Counted from the stretch's first letter, positions 54,424-62,512 are shown. The stretch is 64,000 nt of DNA from Nocardioides cavernaquae (GCF_003600895.1 NZ_QYRP01000002.1:2294001-2358000); one strand, 5' to 3'. Numbers and translations are program-made. Notes: generated by a model not told the origin, from the sequence alone.

Positions 54424-55617
54424 TCAGAGCTGCACGTCGAGGATCCGCCTGCAGATGGACCGCAGGTCGTCGTCGACCGCTGGCCGTGCCCGGAGGTGGT
54501 CGGTGCGGGCGACGTCGTTGATCACCGTGAGGGCGGCGTGGACCACGAACCGTGCCTGTGACTCGTCGAGGGCGGGTCGAGTTTCGCGGATCAGCCGGAT
54601 CCACTCGGCGACGTAGTCATGCTGTGCCCGCCGCACGTCCCGGCGGTGTTCGTCCGGGAGGTTCGTGACCTCAGCGACGAGGATGCCGACGAGGTCGTGG
54701 TGGACGAGAGCAAACTCCACGTAGGCATCGAGCAGGTTCTCGAGGCCTTCCCGGCTGTCGCGAGCGCGAGCGAGGGCGCGCGTGGCGCCGAGCTGGAGCG
54801 GCTCCGAGGCCCGCGCGATCACCGCGGAAAGAAGGTCGGCCTTGCGCGGGAAGTACTTGTAGATGGCGGCGCCGCTGATGCCGACACTCTCGCCGACGTC
54901 CTCCATGGAGACCGCCTGATAGCCCCGATCGTGGAAGAGGCGGGTCGCTGCCGCCAGCGTGGCCTCGCGGCGCCCGTGAGGCAGGAGCCCAGGGGACTCC
55001 GGCTCCGGCGCCGATCCCGTGGGCGATGGGTGCGCGAGCGGGGTGGTGCACGCGGCAAGGGTCATCTGCTCGAGGAGGTCCACGAGCGCTCCGGGATCCA
55101 TGCTGCTGCCGTGGTAGGACGGGCTGGTCAGGACGGCGAGCGCCGACCATGCCAGCAGGTCAGCGTCGGCCGCGGACAGGTCGGGTCGGGTCGACCGGAG
55201 CTGGCGGGCGAACTCGTCGAGGAAGGCGAAGAACCGCTCGCGCATCGCTGCCCGCGCATCGTCGCTGAGAAAACGTGCCTCGCGGTTCCACAGGATGCCG
55301 AGGTAGCGACGTTCGCCCGCAGTGGATGCGATGCGCCTGATCAGGTCCTGGAGGTCACGGGGAGGGTTCTGAGTGACGAGGCGCGTCGCCTGATCGAACG
55401 CCTCGGTCAGGGTGTGGCTGAGGAGGTCCTGTTTCCCCTTGAAGTGGCGGTACAGCGCTCCGGCAGTGATGCCGACCGAATCCGCGATCTGCCCGGTGCC
55501 GACGTTGTGGAAACCGTGGCGGTAGAACAGCTCGCCCGCAGCAGCAACGATCTGCTGCTTGCGATCGCGTGGTCGTGGCGTCCGCTTGAGCGGCGCTCGT
55601 CGCGTCACCTCGGTCAC
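54424..55617 (-). CDS. Tandem double TetR-family regulator
   Basis: A 397-residue protein containing two complete TetR units. The first helix-turn-helix is at about 19-65 (TGQIADSVGITAGALYRHFK), the second at about 217-262 (MEDVGESVGISGAAIYKYFP). Each is followed by a helical ligand domain, linked by a Pro/Ser-rich segment near 200. Normal TetR proteins are about 200 residues dimers, so this is a single-chain dimer. It converges on the carboxylase/AtuA operon and is divergent from nitronate monooxygenase. Confidence 0.92.
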   Translation of the reverse strand: MTEVTRRAPLKRTPRPRDRKQQIVAAAGELFYRHGFHNVGTGQIADSVGITAGALYRHFKGKQDLLSHTLTEAFDQATRLVTQNPPRDLQDLIRRIASTAGERRYLGILWNREARFLSDDARAAMRERFFAFLDEFARQLRSTRPDLSAADADLLAWSALAVLTSPSYHGSSMDPGALVDLLEQMTLAACTTPLAHPSPTGSAPEPESPGLLPHGRREATLAAATRLFHDRGYQAVSMEDVGESVGISGAAIYKYFPRKADLLSAVIARASEPLQLGATRALARARDSREGLENLLDAYVEFALVHHDLVGILVAEVTNLPDEHRRDVRRAQHDYVAEWIRLIRETRPALDESQARFVVHAALTVINDVARTDHLRARPAVDDDLRSICRRILDVQL

Positions 55618-55660
55618 TTTCCTCCCCTGTCCGTCCGGCCGTGGAGCGATTGCCCACGTA

Positions 55661-55680
55661 GGTTATGCGTGGTTTACTTA
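55661..55680. promoter_or_regulatory. 20-base motif copy 1 in the TetR/monooxygenase divergent region
   Basis: GGTTATGCGTGGTTTACTTA here matches 17 of 20 positions of the reverse complement of 57913-57932. It lies between the start of the double TetR gene and the monooxygenase gene, where an operator would be expected. See the matching copy before the Mce-associated genes. Confidence 0.4.
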
Positions 55681-55743
55681 GGGCAACTAGTGCGGTTCGA
55701 TTCTCGGTCCGCAGTGATTATCTTGGCCGGTCATCGATTTACT

Positions 55744-55749
55744 TATCAT
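55744..55749 (+). promoter_or_regulatory. Putative -10 box of the nitronate monooxygenase gene
   Basis: TATCAT fits the TANNNT pattern and lies 30 bases before ATG 55779, with GGAGG between. No clear -35 hexamer at the usual distance. Confidence 0.4.
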
Positions 55750-55778
55750 GTCACGCCGGCCGCGCCGGAGGTATCGCA

Positions 55779-56699
55779 ATGACCGTGTCGCCTGCCCTTT
55801 TGAAGCGCCTGGCCCTACCGTTGATCGCGGCCCCGATGACGGGCGTTTCGGGTGAGGACCTCGTCATCGCCGCCTGTCGCAATGGCGTGGTCGGGTCCTT
55901 TCCCACGCACAACGCGCCTTCGGTGGACGAGCTCGACCGCTGGCTCGGGCGGATGTCGGACGAGCTGGGTGCGGACGCCGCGCCGATCGCTCCGAACCTG
56001 GTCGTGCACCCGACCAACAAGCGACTCGATGCCGACCTCGATCGCCTCGTGGCGCATGGCGTGGAGCTGGTGATCACCAGCGTCGGATCGCCCGCGCCGG
56101 TCATGGACCGGTTCCACGCAGCGGGCTGCGCGGTGTTCGCCGACGTCGCCACGCTGCGCCAGGCGCAGAAGGCCATTGCTGCCGGCGTTGACGGTCTGGT
56201 GCTGCTGACTGCCGGTGCCGGCGGGCAGACCGGCCAGGCCAATCCGTTCGCGTTCGTGCGGGCAGTGCGCGAGATCTTCGACGGCGCGATCGTTGCCGCG
56301 GGCGGCATCGCTGACGGCCGCGCTGTCCTTGCCGCCCAGGTGCTCGGAGCCGACCTCGCCTACATGGGCACCCAGTTCATCGCGACCCGCGAGAGTCTCG
56401 CTTCTCGCGAGTACCGCGACGCTCTCGTGCGATCGACGATGGATGACGTCCGGCTGACCAGTGAGGTGAGTGGACTCCCCGCGAGCCTGTTGGCCGAGTG
56501 GCTCGACAACCGCGAGTCGGCTCCGGTCTCGGCGGGCGACTTCCGGGAGGACCGGCTGACGTCGAGCCCGGACCTGTGGAGCGCCGGGCACAGCGTCTCC
56601 GGCGTGCGGGACATCCCCGACGTCGCGACGCTCATCGCCAGGATCTCCGGTCAGTACGCCGCGGCGAAGGCCGAGACGCGCGCCAGCCTCGCCAGCTGA
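55779..56699 (+). CDS. Nitronate monooxygenase / 2-nitropropane dioxygenase family
   Basis: A 306-residue FMN-dependent TIM-barrel protein: LPLIAAPMTGVSGEDLV at the N-terminus, the phosphate-binding region IVAAGGIADGRAVLAAQVLGAD and GTQFIATRES are family signatures. The loop GAGGQTGQANPFAFV holds the usual HxGG-like catalytic place, but the His is not apparent (TAGAGGQTGQ), so the activity may be other than nitronate oxidation. ATG 55779 follows GGAGG. Divergent from the double TetR gene. Confidence 0.83.
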   Translation: MTVSPALLKRLALPLIAAPMTGVSGEDLVIAACRNGVVGSFPTHNAPSVDELDRWLGRMSDELGADAAPIAPNLVVHPTNKRLDADLDRLVAHGVELVITSVGSPAPVMDRFHAAGCAVFADVATLRQAQKAIAAGVDGLVLLTAGAGGQTGQANPFAFVRAVREIFDGAIVAAGGIADGRAVLAAQVLGADLAYMGTQFIATRESLASREYRDALVRSTMDDVRLTSEVSGLPASLLAEWLDNRESAPVSAGDFREDRLTSSPDLWSAGHSVSGVRDIPDVATLIARISGQYAAAKAETRASLAS

Positions 56700-56755
56700 G
56701 CAAGCCGGCTGAGTACTTCGGTTCGGCACTTCGGCTGGGGACGCCGACTGCTCGA

Positions 56756-57265
56756 TCACAGCAGGCGGATGCCGGCGACCTTCCATGCGTCGCCCGCGTT
56801 GTGCATCCGGAGAACCAGCTGCGCCGGCCCGCTCCCGGTCTGACCGGACGGCGTCGTCGCCAGCTGGTCGGCGAAGACAAGCAGCTCTGCGTCGTCGCCC
56901 TTCAGCCAGATCACGCCGAGCGTGCGTACCGTCGTACGGAGCGTGAGACCCTGGCCCTTCGCTCGTCGGAGGTGGGGGCCGTAGAGCTTGTCGTACTGGG
57001 CCACGCCGTCACCCACGAGCGCGGACGCTGCCTGCCGCTGGGTCTCGGCGACCCGGTCGGGACGGATGGAGAAGATCTTCTCGGTGGTGGCGGTGCCCTC
57101 GCGCAACAGCGCCTCTGTGGTGGTTGCGGAGACGAAGGCGACGTTGTCGTCGCCGCCGTCTGTCTGCCAGACCTGGAGTGCGAGCGCAGCGATGACTGCA
57201 AGGACGAGAACGGCCGCGAGGGCTGCAATGGTCCTCGCCCGGGTGGTGGCGGGAGCGCTGATCAT
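56756..57265 (-). CDS. Mce-associated membrane protein 1
   Basis: A 169-residue protein with a single N-terminal membrane helix (about 12-30, AALAAVLVLAVIAALALQVW) and an outside domain of NTF2/VirB8-like layout ending in GDAWKVAGIRLL. This layout (helix, TEALLREGTATTEKIFSI, then WKV near the end) is that of Mas proteins that accompany mce genes. Start overlaps the stop of the partner gene by four bases. Possibly stabilises the importer at a distance from the operon. Confidence 0.75.
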   Translation of the reverse strand: MISAPATTRARTIAALAAVLVLAVIAALALQVWQTDGGDDNVAFVSATTTEALLREGTATTEKIFSIRPDRVAETQRQAASALVGDGVAQYDKLYGPHLRRAKGQGLTLRTTVRTLGVIWLKGDDAELLVFADQLATTPSGQTGSGPAQLVLRMHNAGDAWKVAGIRLL

Positions 57266-57843
57266 GACGTCGTCCTCACGGTCTCCAGGTAGGTGATCTT
57301 CCAGTCCGTCCCGAGCCGCTGCATCAGCACGCGGAACCGGGAGACGGATGTGGTGGCCTTGCCGCTCGTTGGCGTCGCCCGGATCTCAACGACGCCGAGG
57401 ATGGTCGCCATCCCTGCGGTCTCGTCCAGTGCGGACACGGCGGTCTCCAGGACGGTTGCTGTCGTCGACCCTCCACGCTTCATGGTCCGGATGGCCTTGG
57501 TGCGGCCCTTCTTGAGCTTGGACTCGAGTGCGCCACCTGAGCGCCCGATCCATCCGTCGACGGTCTGCTCGGCGGCATGGGGGTCGACCGTGTTGAGGGC
57601 TGCGAGCGCACGCGACGCAGCTTCGGAGGCTCCGTCGCGGGCCTGCACCGTCCGCTGCTCGGCGCTGCCCTTGTCGCTGCTCCACGGCTTCCACGCCGCC
57701 AGTGCGCCCAGCGCGAGCGCCAGCGCGAGAGCGGCAAGCACGAACCGCCTGGTCAGCGTGGCGGCGTGGCCATCGATCTGGAGATTCGCGGCCGGGGTCG
57801 TGTCCGGCGCGTGCCCCTCGGCCTCTTCTGTGGTCGTGTCCAC
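57262..57843 (-). CDS. Mce-associated membrane protein 2
   Basis: A 193-residue protein: polar N-terminus of about 37 residues, a membrane helix (FVLAALALALALGALAAW) and an outside domain ending TDWKITYLETV, the same plan as the next gene. GTG 57843 is chosen because GGAGG lies seven bases upstream; an ATG further upstream near 57925 has no ribosome-binding site. The 20-base motif copy 2 lies about 70 bases upstream. Confidence 0.75.
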   Translation of the reverse strand: MDTTTEEAEGHAPDTTPAANLQIDGHAATLTRRFVLAALALALALGALAAWKPWSSDKGSAEQRTVQARDGASEAASRALAALNTVDPHAAEQTVDGWIGRSGGALESKLKKGRTKAIRTMKRGGSTTATVLETAVSALDETAGMATILGVVEIRATPTSGKATTSVSRFRVLMQRLGTDWKITYLETVRTTS

Positions 57844-57912
57844 TGACCAACCTCCTGATCGCAGCGGATACCGGCAGTGGGGGAGGGTTCCGAGGCTGCC
57901 GATGATTTCCTC

Positions 57913-57932
57913 GAAGTAAACCATGCGTAACC
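57913..57932. promoter_or_regulatory. 20-base motif copy 2
   Basis: Read on the minus strand this is GGTTACGCATGGTTTACTTC, 17 of 20 bases identical to 55661-55680 and in the same orientation relative to the gene it precedes (Mce-associated protein 2). It may be an operator shared with the TetR region. Confidence 0.4.
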
Positions 57933-58032
57933 CCCAGGAGGCCACGGTCGCTTTCGCGGATGCTGGCCGACTGAGGGCGAGAGCGCCGCAATATGGCCTG
58001 ACGACGGCCTGCGCGCCGGGGTTGACTTGCGC

Positions 58033-58048
58033 TGTGACGACCGTCACG
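58033..58048. promoter_or_regulatory. CRP/GlxR-like palindrome before the LuxR pair
   Basis: TGTGACGACCGTCACG contains TGTGA-N6-TCAC, the core of CRP/FNR-family operators, and a 14-base perfect palindrome at 58034-58047. It ends 16 bases before ATG 58064, next to the ribosome-binding GGGAGGG. A -35-like TTGACT is at 58022. A site this close would most likely repress. Confidence 0.45.
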
Positions 58049-58063
58049 ATGGGAGGGAAGTAA

Positions 58064-59230
58064 ATGCTCCGCAAGTTTACGGCGACAAGGGGTTGGGTCC
58101 GACAGATGACTGTTTCACTGGGCTGCGAGGCGGGATCGTTCCTCGAGGGTGAGGGGCTGGAAGGTCGGCGCCGCGGGATCGAGGCAAGGATCCGCTCCCT
58201 TGCGGTCGCAGCGGCCCTGCCCGCCAACACGTCCGGCCTCGAAGCGCTTGACTCGCCGAGCGTGCTGGGGTGGAGCGGCGTCGAGCTGGATGACCAGCGT
58301 GCGCTGTATGCCGCGACCGAGGCCGCGATCGCCGTTGTCGCCGACCGAATTCTCCCTGCTCCGCTGCTCGCGGCCCGTCGCGTCAACCTCGCGCTCGAGC
58401 GGATCCAGGCCGCCACGTGCCTGGTCGATGTTCTCCGTGCGCTGCCGTCGGAGCTTGCCTGGGCAGGGAACTTCGATCGAGTGCTCTTCTCCCGGGTTGA
58501 GGGTTCGTCGTGGTCGCCGGAGACGTGGTTCACGACCCAACCCGGCGCGCCCGAGGACAAAGCCTTCGGCGAGTTCGTTCACGGGGCAACCTTCACCTTG
58601 GCAAGTGGCTCGATCGAGGCGGAGATCGTGCGCCGACGGGTCACTGCCCTCGTGTGCGATGCAGCTGATGAGACCCGGACCTTTGCTCCGCTGCTGAGCG
58701 TCGCGCACTGCGAGTCCTACGTCATCGCGCCGGTGGTGTCCGGCGACTCGGTCGTGGGGCTCCTCCATGCTGACGCGACTGCGTCAGGACGCGCTCTGGT
58801 CGAGGCTGACCGGGTGACCATCCGCGCCTTCGGCGACGGCATCGGACTGGTAATCGAGCGACTGGCGCTGCTCGAGGCTCTGGAGGAGCAGCGTCGCCAG
58901 ATTCACGCTGCGCTCGCTCGCGCCGAGCTCGTGGTGGATCAGCTCTGTGATGCCCCCGTCGTTCTCACGGGGGAGGCTCCCGCACCTGTCGTGCGGAGAG
59001 ACTCCGGGGGCGGTGCCCCTGCGGATGGGCTCACCTCCCGTGAGCGGGAGGTCTTCGCGCTCCTCATCTCGGGTGCCACCAATCCTGAGATTGCGGACCG
59101 ACTGACTGTCTCCGAGACCACGGTGAAGTCCCACGTGAAGCACATCCTTCGCAAGATGCGCGTCAGCAACCGCGCGGAGGCGATTGCCAAGCATCTCAGG
59201 AGCAACGACCGGTTCGGAGTTGCGTCATGA
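58064..59230 (+). CDS. GAF-LuxR transcriptional regulator 1
   Basis: A 388-residue regulator with a helical N-terminus, a GAF-type sensor at about 130-275 (YVIAPVVSGDSVVGLLHAD), a short coiled segment and a C-terminal LuxR helix-turn-helix at about 320-380 (LTSREREVFALLISGATNPE; TVKSHVKHILRKM). ATG 58064 follows GGGAGGG. Overlaps the next regulator gene by four bases. A good candidate, with its partner, for binding the C/G boxes (inference). Confidence 0.88.
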   Translation: MLRKFTATRGWVRQMTVSLGCEAGSFLEGEGLEGRRRGIEARIRSLAVAAALPANTSGLEALDSPSVLGWSGVELDDQRALYAATEAAIAVVADRILPAPLLAARRVNLALERIQAATCLVDVLRALPSELAWAGNFDRVLFSRVEGSSWSPETWFTTQPGAPEDKAFGEFVHGATFTLASGSIEAEIVRRRVTALVCDAADETRTFAPLLSVAHCESYVIAPVVSGDSVVGLLHADATASGRALVEADRVTIRAFGDGIGLVIERLALLEALEEQRRQIHAALARAELVVDQLCDAPVVLTGEAPAPVVRRDSGGGAPADGLTSREREVFALLISGATNPEIADRLTVSETTVKSHVKHILRKMRVSNRAEAIAKHLRSNDRFGVAS

Positions 59231-60375
59231 GCGTGGCCGCGCAGGCCAAGTCAACCGTTTTCGCGTCGACCGGACGCAGCGTGCGGCCGCGCCTGACCGG
59301 GCAGCACCGCGCTCGCGCGACCGAGTTGAGGTTGCTCGTGGGTGACGCCCTCGGCGTCAACCCCGGCGCGTTGATGGCCGAGGATCCGACGGAGGACTAC
59401 TCGCCCGAGCGCGTCGCGACACTCGCACGCATCTGCGTCGGAGAGGCGCAGGTGGATGACAGAGGGGACGAGCAGCGCGCTCGCGACCTGCTGGACCTCG
59501 CGCTGCAGCTCCAACAGGTTGCTCTCGACATGCACGAGGAGAACCTGGTCCAGCGCAACCGCCGACTGGCCGAGTGTGCCGAGGGGTTGGCCCGGCTACG
59601 CGGCCTGCCCACCTCGCACGACCTGGTCGAGACCGCATGTGAGGAGATCGCGAACCGCGCCGGATTCGGTCGCGTCACCATCTCGAGTGTCGAAGGAAAT
59701 GCATGGAAGCCGCGCAAGGCCTTCTTCGCGGAGGCCGACGACGCCTGGTTCGATGACTGGATCGGACAGGAGATCCCGCTTCAGGGGCTGACTCCCGAGG
59801 CGCGCTTGCTCACGGAGCGTCGTCCGGCGCTGATCCTGGACACCGCCTCGACGCAGGTCCACGAGGACATCATCGTCGAAGCGGGGAGTTCCTTGTCGTA
59901 CGTTGTGGCACCGGTCTGCTCGCGCGGCTCGGTCGTTGCGTTCCTGCATGCCGATCACTTCCCGACCAACCGCGTGGCGTCGGAAGCGGACCGTGACCTG
60001 CTCTGGGCCTTCGCGGATGGCTTCGCACGCATCCATGAGCGCACCGTTCTCATGGAGAGGGTCCAGGCACAGCGCGCTCAGGTGGGCGCGATCCTGGACA
60101 CCGCGCTCCGGTCGCTTCCTGACTCGCTCGGGGCAGCCCCGCGGTCGGGCGAGCTCGCGACTCGTGCGCGCCTGCAGGCCTTCGCCGAGTTGACCGCACG
60201 CGAGACCGAAGTGCTCGGTCTCATGGTCGCCGGCGCGGCCAACCGCGCCATCGCCGCTCGACTGGTCATCGCTGAGGACACTGTGAAGTCCCACGTCAAG
60301 CAGATCCTGCGAAAGCTCGGTGTCTCCAACCGCGCGCAGGCGATCGCGCGTGCTGCGGGCACCTCGACCTTCTGA
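59227..60375 (+). CDS. GAF-LuxR transcriptional regulator 2
   Basis: A 382-residue paralogue of the preceding regulator: GAF-type domain about 130-275 (YVVAPVCSRGSVVAFLHADH) and LuxR helix-turn-helix about 320-380 (LTARETEVLGLMVAGAANRA; TVKSHVKQILRKLG). The N-terminal 60 residues include a helix-turn-helix-free segment unlike protein 1. Coupled translation suggests the two act together, perhaps as a heterodimer. C/G-box promoter P5 follows ten bases after its stop. Confidence 0.88.
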   Translation: MSVAAQAKSTVFASTGRSVRPRLTGQHRARATELRLLVGDALGVNPGALMAEDPTEDYSPERVATLARICVGEAQVDDRGDEQRARDLLDLALQLQQVALDMHEENLVQRNRRLAECAEGLARLRGLPTSHDLVETACEEIANRAGFGRVTISSVEGNAWKPRKAFFAEADDAWFDDWIGQEIPLQGLTPEARLLTERRPALILDTASTQVHEDIIVEAGSSLSYVVAPVCSRGSVVAFLHADHFPTNRVASEADRDLLWAFADGFARIHERTVLMERVQAQRAQVGAILDTALRSLPDSLGAAPRSGELATRARLQAFAELTARETEVLGLMVAGAANRAIAARLVIAEDTVKSHVKQILRKLGVSNRAQAIARAAGTSTF

Positions 60376-60384
60376 GATCGTCTG

Positions 60385-60449
60385 CCCCTTGGTGGGGGTG
60401 TGGTGACCACCGCAGGGTGATGTGACGCACGCCACGCCCTTCGTACGGT
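60385..60449 (+). promoter_or_regulatory. C/G-box promoter P5
   Basis: A clear box CCCCTTGGTGGGGGT (60385-60399) and a degenerate one ACCACCGCAGGGTGA (60406-60420), centres 21 bases apart, precede TACGGT (60444-60449); the near box is about 31 bases before it. A CRP-like TGTGACGCACGCCACG (60421-60436) lies between. Drives the small Cys-rich gene at 60485. Confidence 0.55.
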
Positions 60450-60484
60450 GGAAACCACAGTTCCCACACCCCTTCGGAGGAGCC

Positions 60485-60784
60485 ATGTCGACCATGGATC
60501 GCCCTTCACCCAGGCCACTTCCCATGTACTTCGTGTCGGCGCCGCACGGCACCCGTGGCCGCGAGGCCGCTGGTGAGAGCGGGTCGCGCCCGGTCGGCGA
60601 GCAGCATGCTCGCAAGCCCGGCTCGCCGTACACGGCCTGCGGGCGGGTAGCGCTCGACTGGCGCATGTTCTGGGAGCTGCCATTTCCCGTTGCGTCGGCA
60701 GCGACGTGCAGGCACTGCATGATCAGTTGCGGCCTCACGGACCAGCACGTCGTCCCGGCCGAGCTGGTGGGGGGCTCGCGATGA
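60485..60784 (+). CDS. Small protein with TACG/FW/CxxC domain, copy 1
   Basis: A 99-residue protein of unknown function. It has APH (19-21), TACG (Cys52), MFW (61-63) and CRHC (Cys75, Cys78), and a further Cys82. The same layout, with identical 23-residue spacing from the TACG Cys to the CxxC, occurs in the protein encoded at 62509. A Cys-x22-Cys-x2-Cys set plus His could bind a metal. GGAGG precedes ATG 60485; the stop overlaps the next gene. Confidence 0.65.
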   Translation: MSTMDRPSPRPLPMYFVSAPHGTRGREAAGESGSRPVGEQHARKPGSPYTACGRVALDWRMFWELPFPVASAATCRHCMISCGLTDQHVVPAELVGGSR

Positions 60785-61008
60785 CCACCCACGCAAGCGC
60801 CAGCACCGAGATGATTGTCGCTCTGGCGCGCGAGCTGCGCAGGCTGGCGAAGGCGGAGGATGACCGGGCTGCTGCGGAGGCAGCCGAGGTGCCCTACTGG
60901 GTTCCCTGCCCGTCATCGGTGCTGGGCGCCCGCGCCGCGGCCCAAGCCCTCCGGGCAGACGCCGAGCGGCTCGATGCCGCGTGGTGTTCCCGGCCCCTGG
61001 CGAGCTGA
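60781..61008 (+). CDS. Small helical hypothetical protein
   Basis: A 75-residue, mostly helical, Ala/Arg/Glu-rich protein (MIVALARELRRLAKAEDDRA; ARAAAQALRADAERLDAAW). ATG 60781 overlaps the previous stop (ATGA), which is the main support. Two amphipathic helices joined by a Pro-containing loop suggest a small coiled hairpin. Not recognised. Confidence 0.55.
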   Translation: MTTHASASTEMIVALARELRRLAKAEDDRAAAEAAEVPYWVPCPSSVLGARAAAQALRADAERLDAAWCSRPLAS

Positions 61009-61016
61009 GGTCGTTG

Positions 61017-62300
61017 ATGACGACCGCCGGTCGCCGCGTGAAAGCACAGGATGCGCGCACATCCTCTCCCCGTTTTGGCAATGCCCAGAAGGCAACTGCC
61101 CTGGTCCCGCTGGCGTTCCTGTCGGCGGCCTGGACGGCCAACCTGGTGGGGGTCGGGGGAGCCCTGTCAGCCGAGGATTCGCCCCTCCCGGACGGTTCGA
61201 TGGTGCCGATCGAGGCCCTCGAAGACCCAGCGACCTACTCCGTCTCCGGCAACGCCGGCCTGGGCATCGCCGAGGGTGACGGCGCCAAGATCGTCGCCGC
61301 CTCCTCGACCAACGGCATCCCCACCGCAGCCCTCGCCGCCTACCAGCGCGCCGAGACCGTCATCAACGCCGCCGACAAGGCCTGCCACATCGACTGGGCC
61401 CTCATCGCCGCCATCGGCCGCGTCGAGTCCGACCACGGCCGCTACGGCGGCAACACCCTCGACACCTTGGGTGTCTCACACCCCGGCATCTACGGCATCG
61501 CCCTCGACGGCACCCACAACACCCAGGCCATCAGCGACACCGACGCCGGGCAGTACGACCGCGACAAGGTCTGGGACCGCGCCGTCGGCGCCATGCAGTT
61601 CATCCCCTCCACCTGGTCCGTCGTCGGCGTCGACGCCGACGGCGACGGCAAGCGCAACCCCCAAGACATCGACGACGCAGCCCTCGCCGCCGCCGTCTAC
61701 CTCTGCTCCGGCAACGACGACCTCGGCGGCGAGACCGGCCGACGCACCGCCGTCTTCCGCTACAACCACTCCCAGGAGTACGTCGACCTGGTCCTCAAGA
61801 TCCGCGACGCCTACCTCCAGGGCGACTACACCGCCGTCCCCAACTACCTTGCCTCCGCCTACACCTTCAGCCCGCCGACCAGCTACACGCAGGGCGGCGG
61901 CAGGGGAGGCAAGGGTGCATCGAGCACGAAGGCCGGTGGCACCGGAACCGGGAAGACGGGTTCTGCAACGGGACCCGTCACCTCCGCCGGCTCCTCGGGC
62001 GGCTCGAGCGGCGCTGGTGTGACCACCGGCTCCGGCAGTCAGTCGGGCGGAGGGTCCGCCGGTGGGAGCAGTTCGACGACCGGCGCGTTGACCGAGGCCA
62101 TCTCCAAGACAACGCAATCCGTCGACAAGGTGCTCGAGCCCGTCACCGGAACGTCGAGCGGCGTCGGCGCGGTGGTCGAGAGCACTGTCAACGGCACGCT
62201 CTCGCTCGTCGAGGCAACGGCGTCATGCACGACCAAGGGTTACAACCTTCTGCTCACCCCGGTGCAGTGGAACGCGTGCATGGCCACCTACGGCAACTGA
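61017..62300 (+). CDS. Lytic transglycosylase (SLT/MltB-like)
   Basis: A 427-residue secreted or membrane-anchored murein hydrolase. An N-terminal hydrophobic segment (about 27-49) follows a basic stretch. The catalytic domain (about 85-280) has the Glu in IGRVESDHGRYGG and the supporting AVGAMQFIPSTWSVVG. Then a Gly/Ser/Thr-rich linker (about 290-365) and a C-terminal tail with two Cys (CTTKGYNLLL, WNACM). ATG 61017 is preceded by TGAGG. Codon third positions in the catalytic part are almost all C, more so than in neighbouring genes. Confidence 0.9.
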   Translation: MTTAGRRVKAQDARTSSPRFGNAQKATALVPLAFLSAAWTANLVGVGGALSAEDSPLPDGSMVPIEALEDPATYSVSGNAGLGIAEGDGAKIVAASSTNGIPTAALAAYQRAETVINAADKACHIDWALIAAIGRVESDHGRYGGNTLDTLGVSHPGIYGIALDGTHNTQAISDTDAGQYDRDKVWDRAVGAMQFIPSTWSVVGVDADGDGKRNPQDIDDAALAAAVYLCSGNDDLGGETGRRTAVFRYNHSQEYVDLVLKIRDAYLQGDYTAVPNYLASAYTFSPPTSYTQGGGRGGKGASSTKAGGTGTGKTGSATGPVTSAGSSGGSSGAGVTTGSGSQSGGGSAGGSSSTTGALTEAISKTTQSVDKVLEPVTGTSSGVGAVVESTVNGTLSLVEATASCTTKGYNLLLTPVQWNACMATYGN

Positions 62301-62485
62301 TCGAACCGCAGATTCCGCGCCCGTCCCCAGGTCGGGCACGGCTCAAACGGCGGGTGGTCTCGGCACCACAGAGGGCTCGCTCAGCCAGTGCTCGACGCGC
62401 CGGCAGCCGAGACCGCCCGCTTCCCCGTTGCTCCGCTCCACCAACAGACACGCAGCGACCTTGCTCGCAGAACAGGACTCGACTC

Positions 62486-62512
62486 ATGACCAGTGCAGTG
62501 GTTACCCCATGA
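62486..62512 (+). CDS. Possible 8-residue leader ORF
   Basis: ATG 62486 opens a frame MTSAVVTP whose TGA overlaps ATG 62509 (ATGA). ATG 62509 has no ribosome-binding site of its own, whereas ACAGGA lies about ten bases before 62486. The short frame may load ribosomes for the next gene. Short enough to be chance. Confidence 0.25.
   Translation: MTSAVVTP

Noticed and set aside
61880..62100. Tandem repeat in the transglycosylase
   Set aside because: It is a Gly/Ser/Thr-rich linker without a regular repeat unit.
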